A DNA stretch of 64,000 nt from Prostheceraeus crozeri (GCA_907163375.1 CAJQUW010003190.1:41001-105000); one strand, 5' to 3'. Counted from the first letter of the stretch, positions 49,705 through 61,800 are shown. Notes: generated from the letters alone by a model not told the origin. A program made the numbers and translations.

Positions 49705-49746
49705 CCACGACTGATGAGGCCCAACAGGCCGAAACATGTCTCGTGG
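49705..49746 (+). ncRNA. hammerhead ribozyme, canonical core
   Basis: CCACGA (49705-49710) pairs perfectly with TCGTGG (49741-49746) as stem I. The core CTGATGA (49711-49717) follows. Stem II is GGCC/GGCC around CAACA. GAAA (49731-49734) comes next, then a minimal stem III (A34-U39, C35-G38, loop AU), and the cleavage triplet GTC ends at 49740. Every conserved core base is present. Minimal stem III hammerheads are known from PLEs and metazoan retrozymes. Self-cleavage after 49740 is the prediction. Confidence 0.93.
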
Positions 49747-49766
49747 TGGTTACATATAATGAGATT

Positions 49767-49768
<2 letters not shown>

Positions 49769-49849
<81 letters not shown>

Positions 49850-49914
49850 AAAATTAATGTACCAAAGGCCGGATGGAGAAAACGTTGTTCTACACATTCA
49901 AAATTATCTCTTTT

Positions 49915-49952
<38 letters not shown>
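49769..49952. repeat. two (TA)n tracts
   Basis: Pure (AT)n runs occur at 49769-49845 and 49921-49952, separated by 75 bp. Frames translating to alternating Ile-Tyr here are artefacts. PLE ends often lie in simple repeats, and these tracts sit between two PLE units. Confidence 0.95.
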
Positions 49953-49954
<2 letters not shown>

Positions 49955-49984
49955 AATCTTTTTTGGTAATTTGCTCTTACTAAA

Positions 49985-50576
49985 AGCTCTTACGATAGTA
50001 CTGTTGCAAGGATAAAAGCCATTTTCATTGACAATGGGTTTCCTGTGAAACTTATTGAAGAGATAAAAAAATCGGTTGAAGAGCGCATATCTGCTGGCCA
50101 GATTGAGAAAGAAAAATCGGGAATTCAAATAATTCATTGGACCATTCCGTTCATTGAAGACAGTTCCTATGATTTACGTAAGAGGATTGGGTATCTTAAC
50201 AAGAGTTTGAAAGGCGCGGAAATCAAGCCGATTTTCAAAACCTCCAATTTTGGTAGTTATTTTCAAAACAAATCTAATGAAATCTAATGTAATTTATTAA
50301 TACAGTTGTGACCGCTGTCAAATGCGGTACATTGGTGCTACTAAACGTCACCTAAACACTCGCGTAAATGAGCATCTGAAAGGTTATCCAGCTCAAACTG
50401 GGATATCTATGCATAACCATTTTCCTAAGTCTGAAAATTTCAGAATCATCGGTCAGTACAAATATCCTTTCATTCTGGAAACTATTTTATTAAAAGCAGA
50501 TAGCTATGCACTGTTAAATAAACGGAATGGTTCTCACGAGTTACTTCTGATCTTGTGGCCTGAGACACGTGTTTGA
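49985..50576 (+). pseudogene. PLE C-terminus, GIY-YIG (left of palindrome)
   Basis: Fragments are ARIKAIFIDNGFP, frame 50045-50287 (KSVEERISAGQIEKE, DSSYDLRKRIGYLNKSLK, then IFKTSNFG), then frame 50322-50576 with MRYIGATKRHLNTRVNEH and LKGYP, a GIY-YIG core in which the second motif reads RYIG. The RT itself is absent. It points toward the palindrome at 50773, opposite to the related PLE at 52556-54120. Confidence 0.85.
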
Positions 50577-50660
50577 TTGACATTTGTGAAATCCATTTAC
50601 TTTTGCCCACTGGTTCCTTTTACGTATATAAAGATTGCGATGTAACCGTATTGTTTCTCT

Positions 50661-50703
50661 CCACTGAAGATGTTGCCTTTGAAGCAATGAAACTATAGTC
50701 TGG
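50661..50703 (+). ncRNA. variant hammerhead-like fold
   Basis: CCA, CTGAAGA (position 7 of the core is free to vary), a stem TTGC/GCAA with one extra U at its base, GAAA, stem III ACT/AGT, the triplet GTC ending 50700, and TGG pairing with CCA. It lies in the 3' flank of the PLE ending at 50576. The bulge at the base of stem II and the short stem I make activity uncertain. Confidence 0.6.
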
Positions 50704-50772
50704 CAGAATTATTGTTTTTACTCGCAATGAAAAGTCTGGGTGCAATATGCTACAAAAAAAATATATATATAT

Positions 50773-52258
50773 GTAAAATAAAATCCCAATAGAAGTCAAT
50801 CAAAACTAAGGAATTCTCCCCACCGGTTGCATCTGTTTTACAGACTTTTCAAGGGACTAATGAATGTATTTGTATTTTCAAAAAGAAGAAATACATGGAC
50901 ATAGATGAGCTTTTAGACACTATAGATATTAAGAAGAGTTATAGGTAACTGCGTGCATAGACATATAAGTTTTTCTATCACCGATAGCTTATGGTTGAGT
51001 ACTTTAGCCTATTGAAAGTACCAGCATTTCTCCAATTTCTGTAATATCGGTACCTTTGATGAGCGGTTAAATTGACATCGTATTGGGAATTATCACGCTC
51101 TTGTTGATAAGGGTAATGTGATGTAGGCCCAGCGTGACGGTAGTCTACTTCTCTCCAAATGTTTTCACTTCCATTAACATACGTTTTTTTTACATACATA
51201 GTTGCGTTTATTTCAACTATTATTCTTTTCTTTTCTTATTAGCCAATTTCGATTCTTTGAAGAATTCTTTTGTGGCAAAAGCTTATTTTTCGTTTCTATT
51301 GATATTAAATATTTTTTTTCAGAAATGAAGAATTGTTTCTTGTTCTCCCAATGGCATGAAGTGGGAATGGCATGGGCATTCTGCATGGCAGAATGCACTG
51401 GCTGAAATCTACAAAACAGCCCTACAAAAACCAATTCCAAAACTCCCTTGAAAATTATTTAAACAACCGATTGAACAAGAAACTGAAAGGCAAAATGAAC
51501 TTAGAAAAGATTTTTGTTTAAACAAATGTGAATACAAAATTAGAAGATTGAAATTAACAGCTGATATAAAATTAAAATGGTAGAAAATGTTGACAATGAA
51601 ATGGCAGAATTTTTTAATCAATATCATGACGAAGAAGAAGCTGAAATTCATCTTAATCAATGGGAAGAATTAACTCGTAAAGAAGAAGAACATAGTGCTA
51701 TGATTTGGGAGAACAAGAAACAATTCTTCATTTCTGAAAAAAACATTTAATATCAATAGAAACGAAAAATAAGCTTTTGCCACAAAAGAATTCTTCAAAG
51801 AATCGAAATTGGCTAATAAGAAAAGAATAATAGTTGAAATAAACGCAACTATGTTAATGGAAGTGAAAACATTTGGAGAGAAGTAGACTACCGTCACGCT
51901 GGGCCTACATCACATTACCCTTATCAACAAGAGCGTGATAATTCCCAATACGATGTCAATTTAACCGCTCATCAAAGGTACCGATATTACAGAAATTGGA
52001 GAAATGCTGGTACTTTCAATAGGCTAAAGTACTCAACCATAAGCTATCGGTGATAGAAAAACTTATATGTCTATGCACGCAGTTACCTATAACTCTTCTT
52101 AATATCTATAGTGTCTAAAAGCTCATCTATGTCCATGTATTTCTTCTTTTTGAAAATACAAATACATTCATTAGTCCCTTGAAAAGTCTGTAAAACAGAT
52201 GCAACCGGTGGGGAGAATTCCTTAGTTTTGATTGACTTCTATTGGGATTTTATTTTAC
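50773..52258. repeat. 1.5-kb palindrome between convergent PLEs
   Basis: Arms 50773-51349 and 51706-52258 are inverted copies with few mismatches. The left arm has one insertion of about 19 bases near 51183-51201 (a T-run and ACATACA). The spacer is 356 bp. The arms encode, in opposite directions, the same fragment (ENIWREVDYRHAGPTSHY), and the spacer has VENVDNEMAEFFNQYHDE, so both look derived from the 5' coding region of a PLE-type protein. High arm identity means recent formation or ongoing gene conversion. Confidence 0.95.
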
Positions 52259-52379
52259 TTATTAACTGACCATTTTTGAGCATCCCGTTTTTTTAATACA
52301 TATATACATGTATATATATTCAGACATAAAGAGCCCAACTTGAACATATTTTTGAAGGAAAAACAACAACTGTTTCTTT

Positions 52380-52423
52380 CAACCGAACATGTTTCAGAGT
52401 TATTCACTCCATCTTCAGTGGTA
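52380..52423 (-). ncRNA. variant hammerhead-like fold, minus strand
   Basis: Read on the minus strand: ACCA, CTGAAGA, an extra U, stem GAGT/ACTC closed by G-U around GAATA, GAAA, a minimal stem III (C-G, loop AU) and GTTC, then GGT. It has the same layout as 50661-50703, but stem II has a wholly different sequence that still pairs. It lies in the 3' flank of the minus-strand PLE. Confidence 0.55.
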
Positions 52424-52555
52424 CACAGGAATCTGATAAAACAACAGAACTAAGTTTAAATACATATCAGCGTAAAATGTATGAACCGATATCCATCATT
52501 TATGACGCACAAAACTACGGTGCTATGTACAAGTGGAAAATGACGTCATGTGAAT

Positions 52556-54120
52556 TCACATATTCAAGTGCAAGGGCACTGAGCCATTCCTTTCATTCGA
52601 CAACATATCGATGTTTTCTTTCAGAAGAATAGACTCTAAGATAAGAGGATAGGCTGATGCACCGATCGTAGAAAAATTTTCAGCTCTAGGATGGTGCTCA
52701 TGTAAAGAAATTTCAGTAGCTACGGGATAGGCCTTCAAATGCTCACTAATTTGAGTGGCTAAGTGGCGCTTGGTAGCACCAATGTATCGCATTGGACAGC
52801 GATCACAAGTATACAGATATGTAACATTCTATTTCAAGCCAAACGAAATGCGATCTTTGTTATTGAAGTGGTTCAAAACTTTATTGGTTTTGAAAGCCAA
52901 ATAAATTTTTCTGCAATTTCTTATTCAACTCGTCTATACGTCTTTTTAGTTGCTTATGTTTGTTATCTATGAAAGGGATGGACCAGTACACCTTACCCAC
53001 TTCACTAGTGGTTGAGGCATTATGCAAATTTTCAGATTTGGTTACCACATTTCTTTTAATTTTGTCAATAAAATACGAATCATAGCCGTTTTTCAGAAAC
53101 ATTGATTTGATGCGTTCACACGCTATTCTAAAATTCTCTTTATTGGAACGCTCTAGAAATCTCTATACGCTCTAGAATTCTCTATACGCTCTAGAAAATA
53201 GGGAACGCATAGCAGCGACTTTATAAGAAGACAGAGAACACGAAGAGGCAGGTATGTACATACCTGTATTGGTTTCTTTGATGTGATGGCCAATATCAAA
53301 TGCACCATCAAAAATGCTGACAACAGTGTCAAGAAAGATGAGACTATCATTCTGGCCTAACTCCACCGTAAATTTTAAATTTTCATCGACCGAATTGAGA
53401 AATTCGAAAAAACATTTGCAGTCTTTTTCAGAGCGAAAGACCGCAAAACAGTCATCTACATATCCAGTGTAGAAAAGGGGATAGTGAGTAAGTTCTGAAA
53501 ACCGTCTTTGTACCAGGTTCATGGCAAATGCAGCCATGGTGGGAACTAGCTTCGAGCCCATTGGCATGCCATCTATTTGGTAAAACAACTTCTCATTAAA
53601 AGAGATTAAAATGTTTGGACATGCTATTTCTAATAAGCTTTCAAAGCTGGCTTAGAGACAGAATAGTGCTCAAAGTCAATTAACGACAGAATGTGATCAA
53701 TCGTCTTGTTGACGGGAATCGACGTGAAAAGATTCGATGCATCAAAGCTAACTAATTTGCAATTTCCGTACAACTTCGTGGGTTGAGAACCAACAGATTT
53801 GATTTTATCAATGATATCATTGTTTAAAAGTTTCTTTGACTTCAAACTTTGGAGCTTACGATTAAATATGTCTTCTTCAAGAATGAAGGGGTCTTATTTC
53901 GAACGAAGGCTTGAATTTTGAATTGTCTTCTAAAATTCTATTCATCTTTTCGACATCTGAAGAGCGATCTTCAATGAAAGCACCATTGCCTTTGTCAAAG
54001 CGGCAGACAACAATGCTTTTATTTTGATCAAGCTTACGCCAAGATTTGAAATGTTTGGACCACTTCCTTGAAAACGTTTTTTCGAGAAGTAACTTTTGAA
54101 AATGTCTCTGAATTTACAGA
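52556..54120 (-). pseudogene. PLE: RT plus GIY-YIG (right of palindrome)
   Basis: From 54120 downward: CRFDKGNGAFIEDR, frame 53845-53630 with LVSFDASNLFTSIP (RT motif A), frame 53588-53172 with YQIDGMPMGSKLVP and GYVDDCFAVF (catalytic box intact, residues 43-46), IFLDTVVSI and SSYKVAAMRSLFSRAYR. Then come FLKNGYDSYFIDKIKR, a linker, and frame 52792-52556 with MRYIGATKRHLATQISEH (GIY-YIG). This is the most complete PLE here, lacking only the N-terminus. Frameshifts and a 19-bp triplication at 53149 inactivate it. It is related to the PLE at 49985-50576 but on the opposite strand. Confidence 0.92.
53149..53201. repeat. 19-bp triplication inside PLE RT
   Basis: CGCTCTAGAAATCTCTATA, CGCTCTAGAATTCTCTATA and a partial third copy follow head to tail from 53149. 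The extra copies shift the reading frame after SLFSRAYR. Confidence 0.88.
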
Positions 54121-54130
54121 TGAAGTCATC

Positions 54131-57100
54131 ATCAACGTAATATATATATATATATAAATGTTGTTGAATTGTTCATCGTTTTGCATAGATTCGCTCAGTT
54201 TTTCCCAATTTTTTTCAGTTTTTTCTCAGTTTACTCAATTAAGAATACCGGTATATATACACTCAAGGAAAAAATAAAGTACCCGGTTAGACATTTAACT
54301 CTATTTCGAAAACAACAAGGCAATATGCACTACTTGTGCTTCAGAGTCGATCACAGAAACAATATCAATACACGTATAAAGTCACGAAAGGCGTACTAGT
54401 GTAATTTAAGGTTTTATTCATCAGTTTTGTGTCTTAACTGTGTCTCACTAGATGTAGGCGGTTTTTGACTTTCGATGATTTGCTTTATTGATCGGTATGT
54501 CTAGTGTATTTAGTTACTGCGTAGATGGTGCAGTGATGACTTATGACTCTATCGTTTGATAGGTATGTTAGCGTTACTTAGGCTACTATCGGCTTTAGTC
54601 GGTGTTTAACTTTTACGCCTAAGTTCGTAATTTATGAGAATTGAGAATTGAGGAAGATGATCATAGTGGAGAGAGGGGAGGCAGATCTTGACGATGGATG
54701 TGACGGCATAGAAAAATGTCTAGCTGAATAGATGATGTTGGAATATTTAAGTTACGTTCGCCTTGACAGGAAGCCCTCGTATTAGCTTTTCAGCAATTTG
54801 GTCAGTATGCGTTCCTGTTAAGTTGTAACGGCTAAAGCAGACTCCGTGCTGAGGGGGTGGTGGAACTACGGATCCCGGTAGATTCGCGTCCGGGAGTAGA
54901 GAAAAGCAGGTATCATGTATAGGTTAGCTCATACGTCTCGATTTAAGATTACTAAACCCGATTCCAAACACGGACAATACCTTGCCTCTAGTCTGTTTGG
55001 ACGCGAACAACTAAAAACAATGAGTTTACTAGCGCAGATATAGAGATAAGTTATTTAGACAATTACGTTGATAGATAGATAACAGGAACACTGTACAGTT
55101 AACTAAATAGCGTCAGAAGTCGTTAACGTTATCACACCGGAAATACTCAACTTTAGTGATAACGAAATCCGAAAGTACGCACTTAAAGCGTTAAAATTTA
55201 ATGTTAGCTGCTAGCAGAGACTGCCAAATGTTAAGTGGGAGATTCGTTAGCGTTCACATGATTTACATATGAACAAGGACTCAATGTTACGCCTTTTGGT
55301 GAGTATGACCACTCCAAGTTTTCGTCCTCGCGAAGAAGATCAGGCAATGAACAGTCTTTGACTGAGAACGCGGACGAAGCTGCTTCGAACGCAAGCAATC
55401 GCTTTTGTCGAATTGCGAAAGTCTGCCCTGTTGGGGCTTAGGGGTTGAGATTTATATTAGTCTCTATCACTCATAAAGCCGTTCTGGATGATGGAGACCA
55501 GGCAGTATGAAGTATTCGTTTCCTCTCGCTGCATGTCCATATGCCTTACCCACTCGCGCTCGACATTAGACCCTTGTATACGTGCGGTCCTGAAGATCGC
55601 TTATTGTGTGTTCGCTTCGATTTCATTCTAGCTTCCTTGAAGTCAATCACATCGCAGCGTGGGGCTGGCACCTTAAGCGCCATTATGGGTCCTCAGAGTA
55701 GTTGGAGAATTGCTAATGAGGATGAATTTTATTATTTTCCACGAAGACGCTTTTAAGTGTGCTTGGAGTTGATTGCCGCTTGGTGCAGATCGTAAACGCC
55801 TCCCTCTTTCAGTAGCATTGCCGAGGAACGAAGTTTAGTTCTCTCGCGTTCCAATTCCAGTATGAATCTGTAATTAGATTGAAAGTCGGCCCCGTACCGT
55901 CCATTTCGCCTGTTCATCAATGTCTCAGAAAGTTTCGTGTCGACTTGACCTTCGTGCCTTCTGATGCCGAAAAATGCAGTGAATCTCCTATCTGTCGAGT
56001 GAGCACGCATTCTCTCCAATTAGGCAACTAAATGTTCCAATTAAATAGTGTCATAGGATCCTCGGATTTCGATAGTGAAATGCAAAACATCTTTTTGAAT
56101 TGTAAACGCTAAGAATTACGATTACATTTTCCTCACCGTGAGTGAGCGACGTCTCGTCGCAGAGCAGGAAAGACATGTATCACTGGAAGGCGAACAGGGG
56201 CTACGTGTGGCAGATTTGTCTCTGCGATGTTAAAAGCGATAGAGGTAGACCTGATTGACGTTGTGCGCCTGAACTGAACAAGAGCTAGTAGCACGTTGAA
56301 CAGTTACAAATCGTGACGACGTCGTGGTACGCTTGTGGACACGGTGCTACATTGATAGGTCGAAGTGAAAGACGATGACGGTGTTACTTAGCTTATGTAA
56401 ACTGTAACAATAAATCATAGTGTACTGATGTAGACACAGAAAGGCAAGCGAACAACATGTCAAATAACTGTCGAACGATATTCTCGTCGAAAGTCCGCAT
56501 GTAGTGCGGGGTTATTTGACGACGACGCGGTAGAGAGATGTCCGCATCGCTCCGCAGATCATGGTTATGTACAAACACCGGGGAAGTGCTCAGTGTGGGT
56601 TCAGAGCAAATGTCGCTGCACTTGCCTCCCGCGCCCGCTGGAGCCTATCTCTATGGAGATCTCGTCCGATCTGTCCTCGGAGTGACGAATACTCCACAGA
56701 CACGCATTTCAGATCGTTAGCCCCAGCGGCCTCGCCTGTCAATCTTGAGTCTATCCGTCTGATGTTGGCGGATGGATCAGGCCCGCGGATTATACTGTTA
56801 TGTGCTGTCCGCGAGGCGGTTAAATTTTGTTAGCCGTTCATAAGGGGCACCTCGTAGACGGCCGAGCGAGTTTTGTCTTGGCACAAACGGCGGTAGTGTG
56901 CCGCTGTTTGTTACTGGGTGGATATGTCGCACACCACCTCCATGTTCATGTATCGTGTGTATAGGGGCCCACTGCGTGGTCGTCTCTCCTCGGACCGCAC
57001 TGGCGACAGGATGGCGCAATCGGATGACTATGTATCCACTACTCCGTTCAGCCGAGGGCAACGTGCTAGGTATCGTGTCGGAGCCTGTGATGTACAAAAT

Positions 57101-58869
57101 CCTGGGTGGTCGCGCCGGCACCGCCCGTTTGATATGTCTTTCTGACTTCCTGCCACCATCTCTTCCTTCCGTCACCAGGATCAGGGACATCGTCGTGTGG
57201 TTCCAAGCTGCTTGACCATCAGCCAGTCGGTGTCTTCTTTCTGGTTTCGGAAGTAGGTCACGGAAGGGGTGGACTATGCACTCCGGCGTTGAGGGCCGCC
57301 TAGAGCACTGCGCGTTGTTTTGTGTGACCGCGCGCAAACGTGACATCGTAGTGCTCTCTTGCTGTATAGTCGCGTGCTCGGTTCGGCTGATATGTGTGTG
57401 TGTCAATACTGGTCAAAGAGGCGCGTCACGTGGGAGTCCTCTCTCAGCGTTGGAGCTGCGTCGCTGGAACCAGTTCTGTCCATCATCGTTCCGCGCCATG
57501 AGGGGCTGCCTCAGTCGGCTACGCCGCTACCCGCCTCATTGCTGGGGTATCGCTACCGCAGACACGGCATCGGTCCGTACCCAATCACTAGCGACGCCAT
57601 TGTTTGGCGATTAGTACGTTGTTGTAAAGCGGAGTGGTGTTCTCATACCCACGCGCCGCAATATCTCTTCCTACTAGTCCTGCCGCGTGGGAGCATCTTC
57701 GAGTGTGAAGCAGGGCTAATTCCCGTGGATTGCTGCCGTCTCGTACCACGGTATTGGTCTACTGGTTGGATTAGGGAGTGAGTGATCAGGAGGAAAGGCT
57801 CAGCATATCCGCCTCGCTTCGTAACTGGTCAGCACCTCACACAGACCTGCGACGCCGGCGCGAACTGCTGATTCGGTCACGACCTCGCGACGCAGGGCTT
57901 GAGATGCGCCCCTTGTACGGTTTCGCTAATGAGAATAGCCTGTTAAAATGGCAGACAAGTGTCGTCAGTTCGATTGCAGTTCAACTTTTTCTTCCAGCGA
58001 CATAGGCAGTTTTATCGGAATTATAAATACGAGTCAAAAGTATGTGTGTGATGCCCTAAGCTGTACATAGCAGCACGCTACTGAAGTGTAGTTGGGAGGG
58101 AAGAATGAGATCAGAAGATACTGAGACCTTAAAGGTATAGTAGGTGCGCTATCAGGTCTACTAAGTCTCTGTAAGATTGGGATATCTGAGCCCACTAGGC
58201 ACGTAGCACTGTATAGGTGGGGGTGATAAGGTGCGCGGTAATCTAGTCGTTCAAGTGTATCGTTACTTAGAGATGAGTCGTAATTACTCAGCATTAGGCG
58301 TCTTTTAGTGGGAAAGTCGTGTAAATTGTGCAGGTAAGGCGAAGCAAATTTGCAGTAGGTGATGTTATTATCCCCATATACGGCATTAACTCAGGAGAAG
58401 GTGTCTTTGTCTATTCCTTAATTTGGTGACGTATTTGCAACGGCGGTAGCTCTTCGTGTGTCGGAAGCCTTAGTTTCTCCCAGGTGTGGGGCCCCGTGAT
58501 TGTTCGGGTTTTCTCTTTCTTCTCATTTTCGGAAGGCCTCTAGCTCCTGAGACTCCTTTTTTGGTCTTCAATGTCGGCCTCTGGAGAAGAACCGCATCGT
58601 AAGAATTGGGTTAGTGCTTGGGGTGTCAGGTACGGAAGTAACATCGGGAGTATGGTGGTTCAATAGCAGTTGTGCATCGTATTTATGTTTATTATCATTA
58701 CCGATTGCGCTTCTTTCCGCTACCGTAGGTGGTCATTGATATTGGTTGCGACCATGACTGTTTGTGTCCGTCATCTTGGCAACTACGCCGTAAGGGCCGC
58801 CGCCACAGCTATTTTGCAGTCCCCATTCTTGGAAAGTCCCTTTTTTTTCGGTTGGGGCGTCAAGACGAC
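54131..58869. other. unassigned; GC-richer from ~54.4 kb
   Basis: A (TA)n tract and AT-rich tail run to about 54.4 kb. Near 54261, CACTCAAGGAAAAAATAAAG resembles a mariner-type end without a partner. From there the sequence becomes GC- and CpG-richer. The longest frame is 202 codons (57406-56798, minus) and opposes several plus frames of similar size. Neither strand gives a family I recognise. By position it could hold the 3' end and LTR of the minus-strand Gypsy element, but I could not match LTR sequence. Confidence 0.4.
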
Positions 58870-61800
58870 TACACGCGATCTCCAATCGCCAGATTAATTC
58901 CAGTGTATCGGTAGCTGTTTTGTCATACTGGGTGTCTTCTGGCGGGTCGTGGGCTTCATTCATTGGTGTCTTGCCGTGCAAGCTCGCCAGGCGCTGTGAC
59001 AAGCGAACGCGACAATATTTTGTTTGTGTTTCCGAAACTTGATGTGTATTAGTGGGGGTCGCTGCACCTGTGTTCTGAGAATGGTGACGCATCGTCACAA
59101 GGGAGGTGAGGATCGCTCCCGAAATACGAGGTTAAGAACGGACTTTCTTTGGTGGATGGCTTAGGATGAGCGGATGACGGTAAGCGAGCAACAGCCATTG
59201 CTGGGGAGGACGTCGTCCCAATCCTTCAGATCGTTGCTGACGTACTGGGAGCTGCATCTCAACGATCACTCCTGCACATTTTTTCGACTTACCCGTCGCA
59301 CTTTTAGGGGTTATATGCTGTCGTTAAACGAAATTTTGTCTTGTGTTTGTCAAGCGACAAAACTTCCTGTCATCAAAGAGGACATAAAGGTCTTAGCCTC
59401 CTCGGTCGGGACAAGCAAGGTCTCGTGGCATCCATATCCGGCATAACAATTTTCGTCGGAAAAACAACTTGTGCAATCTCTCGTTCTGCGTTGCCGCTTG
59501 CGGTCGCGAAATGGCAAAAAGCTTTCCACCCATTTCGTTGGCGTGCTCGATGATCTATATGACTATATATTTTGTTTCCATCGTGCCGTTTGTCGGAAAT
59601 GGTCAGTTATATCCCACCGCCCATACGGTAAAATGGGGCGCGGGATCTGGTATGCCAAAAATTTGCTGTCCACAAATTACGAGGTACTTTTGGATTTTTT
59701 TTCCGGGTGTTGTGTTTTTTTCGTGCTGCATTCTTTGCATTTACACGACAACACATTCTTCACCCACTCGCTTTCACCTCTCTAGTTCAATTTTGGGCCA
59801 AATAATAGAATTATTCGCAGACGCGATAGCGTCTTTTCTGCGATAAATGGTCTCGCCGAATTCGTCCATGATGGGAACTCCAAGAATACCATGCATGCGG
59901 AGATTACGATGTGTGGGAGTACCAGCACAGTGATGTCTTATATTCTCAGTGCAGCGATAGAATGAAGTATCCATGGCGTTAGCGGAAACCTTACCAAACT
60001 ATTCTATTGAACGTAGGATTGTTCCGTCTGGTCTGATTGCGCTCATGTTCACGTTTTTTTCCCATCAGTCTTCTCAGAAATGCTTTTGAGCAACTGATCG
60101 TTCTGTGCTAGAGTACCTAAGCGCACAGTTTGCGACCATAGCCTATCAGACGTGGATTCTTAGCTCCGTGGCATCTTGACGCTGAATCGCTGGTACGACC
60201 AACAACCAGGGGCCGGTACGGGTCCGATATGCGGGAAAAGGGCATCCGCCAAGGTTTATTTGCATTTTCCCAGGTCGAAATACCTTGATGACCATGATCC
60301 AGCTCTGCCGTCTATGAGTGCCCAGTCTAATGAGAGCGAGAACGATGGAGTTTGCTGCGATGATAGGGGGTGTCGTGAAAATCAGCCGACTGAAGTGGGC
60401 TGTGGTCAGTTATTTACTGTGAATGGAGCTGCCTGTTAGTAGTAAGGGCCGGAATATTGTGTCCGCTTAGGCTACCGATACAACTGGCAAGGTTATCCAT
60501 CGTTCTACGCGAGTGGCTATAATTCTTCGTGCTTGTTAGAGTGTTCTACTTGCAATAACGGCGATAGGCCTTTTTACACGACCCGTGGCCTGTGGGTGTA
60601 GGGACGTTGAGTTAACAGCTCCTAAAGGGCCCGTTCCACTTGGTGTCGTCTGCTGTGTAGTATAACGTACGTTTCTGTGAAAGTCGGGCGTATGCAAGGT
60701 ATGGGTTCCATGCACAAGTCTGCGTTTTTCAATTCGCTGAACAGATGTCTGCTTATGGTCTGCTTCCCATATGACAAGGCTGGGGTGTCTCTCTTCAAGT
60801 ATTCGCTGATGTAAAGGGTTTGGGTTCGTGACGCTTTGGCAAAATTGGGTGATAAAATCGCCGGTAATAGGAGGCATAGCCCTAAGCTATTGGCAAACTT
60901 TCTTCTAGTAGATGTTGGTGGTGTAAGCTGGACGTTGGGATATGTGTCCCCGGCCGTATCAAACCTATTTGTTGATCAGTGTCGGGTTTGAGGCCATCAG
61001 CGTCGTAGATATAGTGACGCAATGAAACCTGTACCTGAGAAGGTTTAGCGAACGTCACACTTTTCGGTTTCAGTTTGACCCCCGTTGCGTCAACCAATTC
61101 TCGAATAGGATTTGCTCTTACAGTGTTTGTAGATGTCATGTTGACAAAAACTCAACAGACGAGTAGCAGATGATGTCGTCTATGTAGACGATGCTATGAT
61201 TTAGATTTGGTAATCCCTCTAGTATGACTTCCATGGCTCGCTGAAATGTAGCCGGGCGCATTAGCTAGAGTGCGAATGGTAGTCGGCAAAATTCGAACGT
61301 TTCCGGCCAAGGTGGTTTTCAAAGAAGCAGTCTTCGGCGTTCTTGAGTTCTTGGGGCAATAGGTATCATGCCAGTATCCCGATGCCCAAGATCCAGAGTT
61401 GAAATAGTATGTCGCGTTGGTATAGACAGCTTGGCCGTTTCAATCAAGTCCGATGGTAGAGGCACAAATAGTTCCTTTGCTGGTAGTTAATAGCATTCAG
61501 GCGTCTCCGCAGAAGGATCGACAGAAGATAATCGATTCCGGTGCCGACCCTTCTGTTTATTAACTAGAACTGACAGGATGTACGCTCAAATGGACTAGCT
61601 GGTTGGTTAGATGATGGCCGTAGTTAATGGCGTACCATATTTGTCTAGTGATTGTTCGTTTATCACTCCTTTCTTAGCGTGTTCTGGGATCCCGCTGATG
61701 TATGTGACATTGAACTAAGACTAGGAGGGTTTGTTTTCCAATGTGGATGGTGATGGTTCAACCACCCTCCATTTGTCCGAGCGTATCGAATTCATGCGAC

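Noticed and set aside
49630-49705. A functional tRNA gene
   Set aside because: Only A- and B-box-like words fit; acceptor and anticodon arms do not pair.
49514-49897. Reading frames rich in alternating Ile-Tyr
   Set aside because: They are translations of the (TA)n tract and of the non-coding pol III/ribozyme unit.
54255-54300. Mariner-type terminal repeat
   Set aside because: CACTCAAGGAAAAAATAAAG looks like an element end, but no inverted partner was found within the window.
56798-57406. 202-codon minus-strand frame as a gene
   Set aside because: GC-rich sequence gives long frames by chance, opposing frames are nearly as long, and no motif is recognisable.
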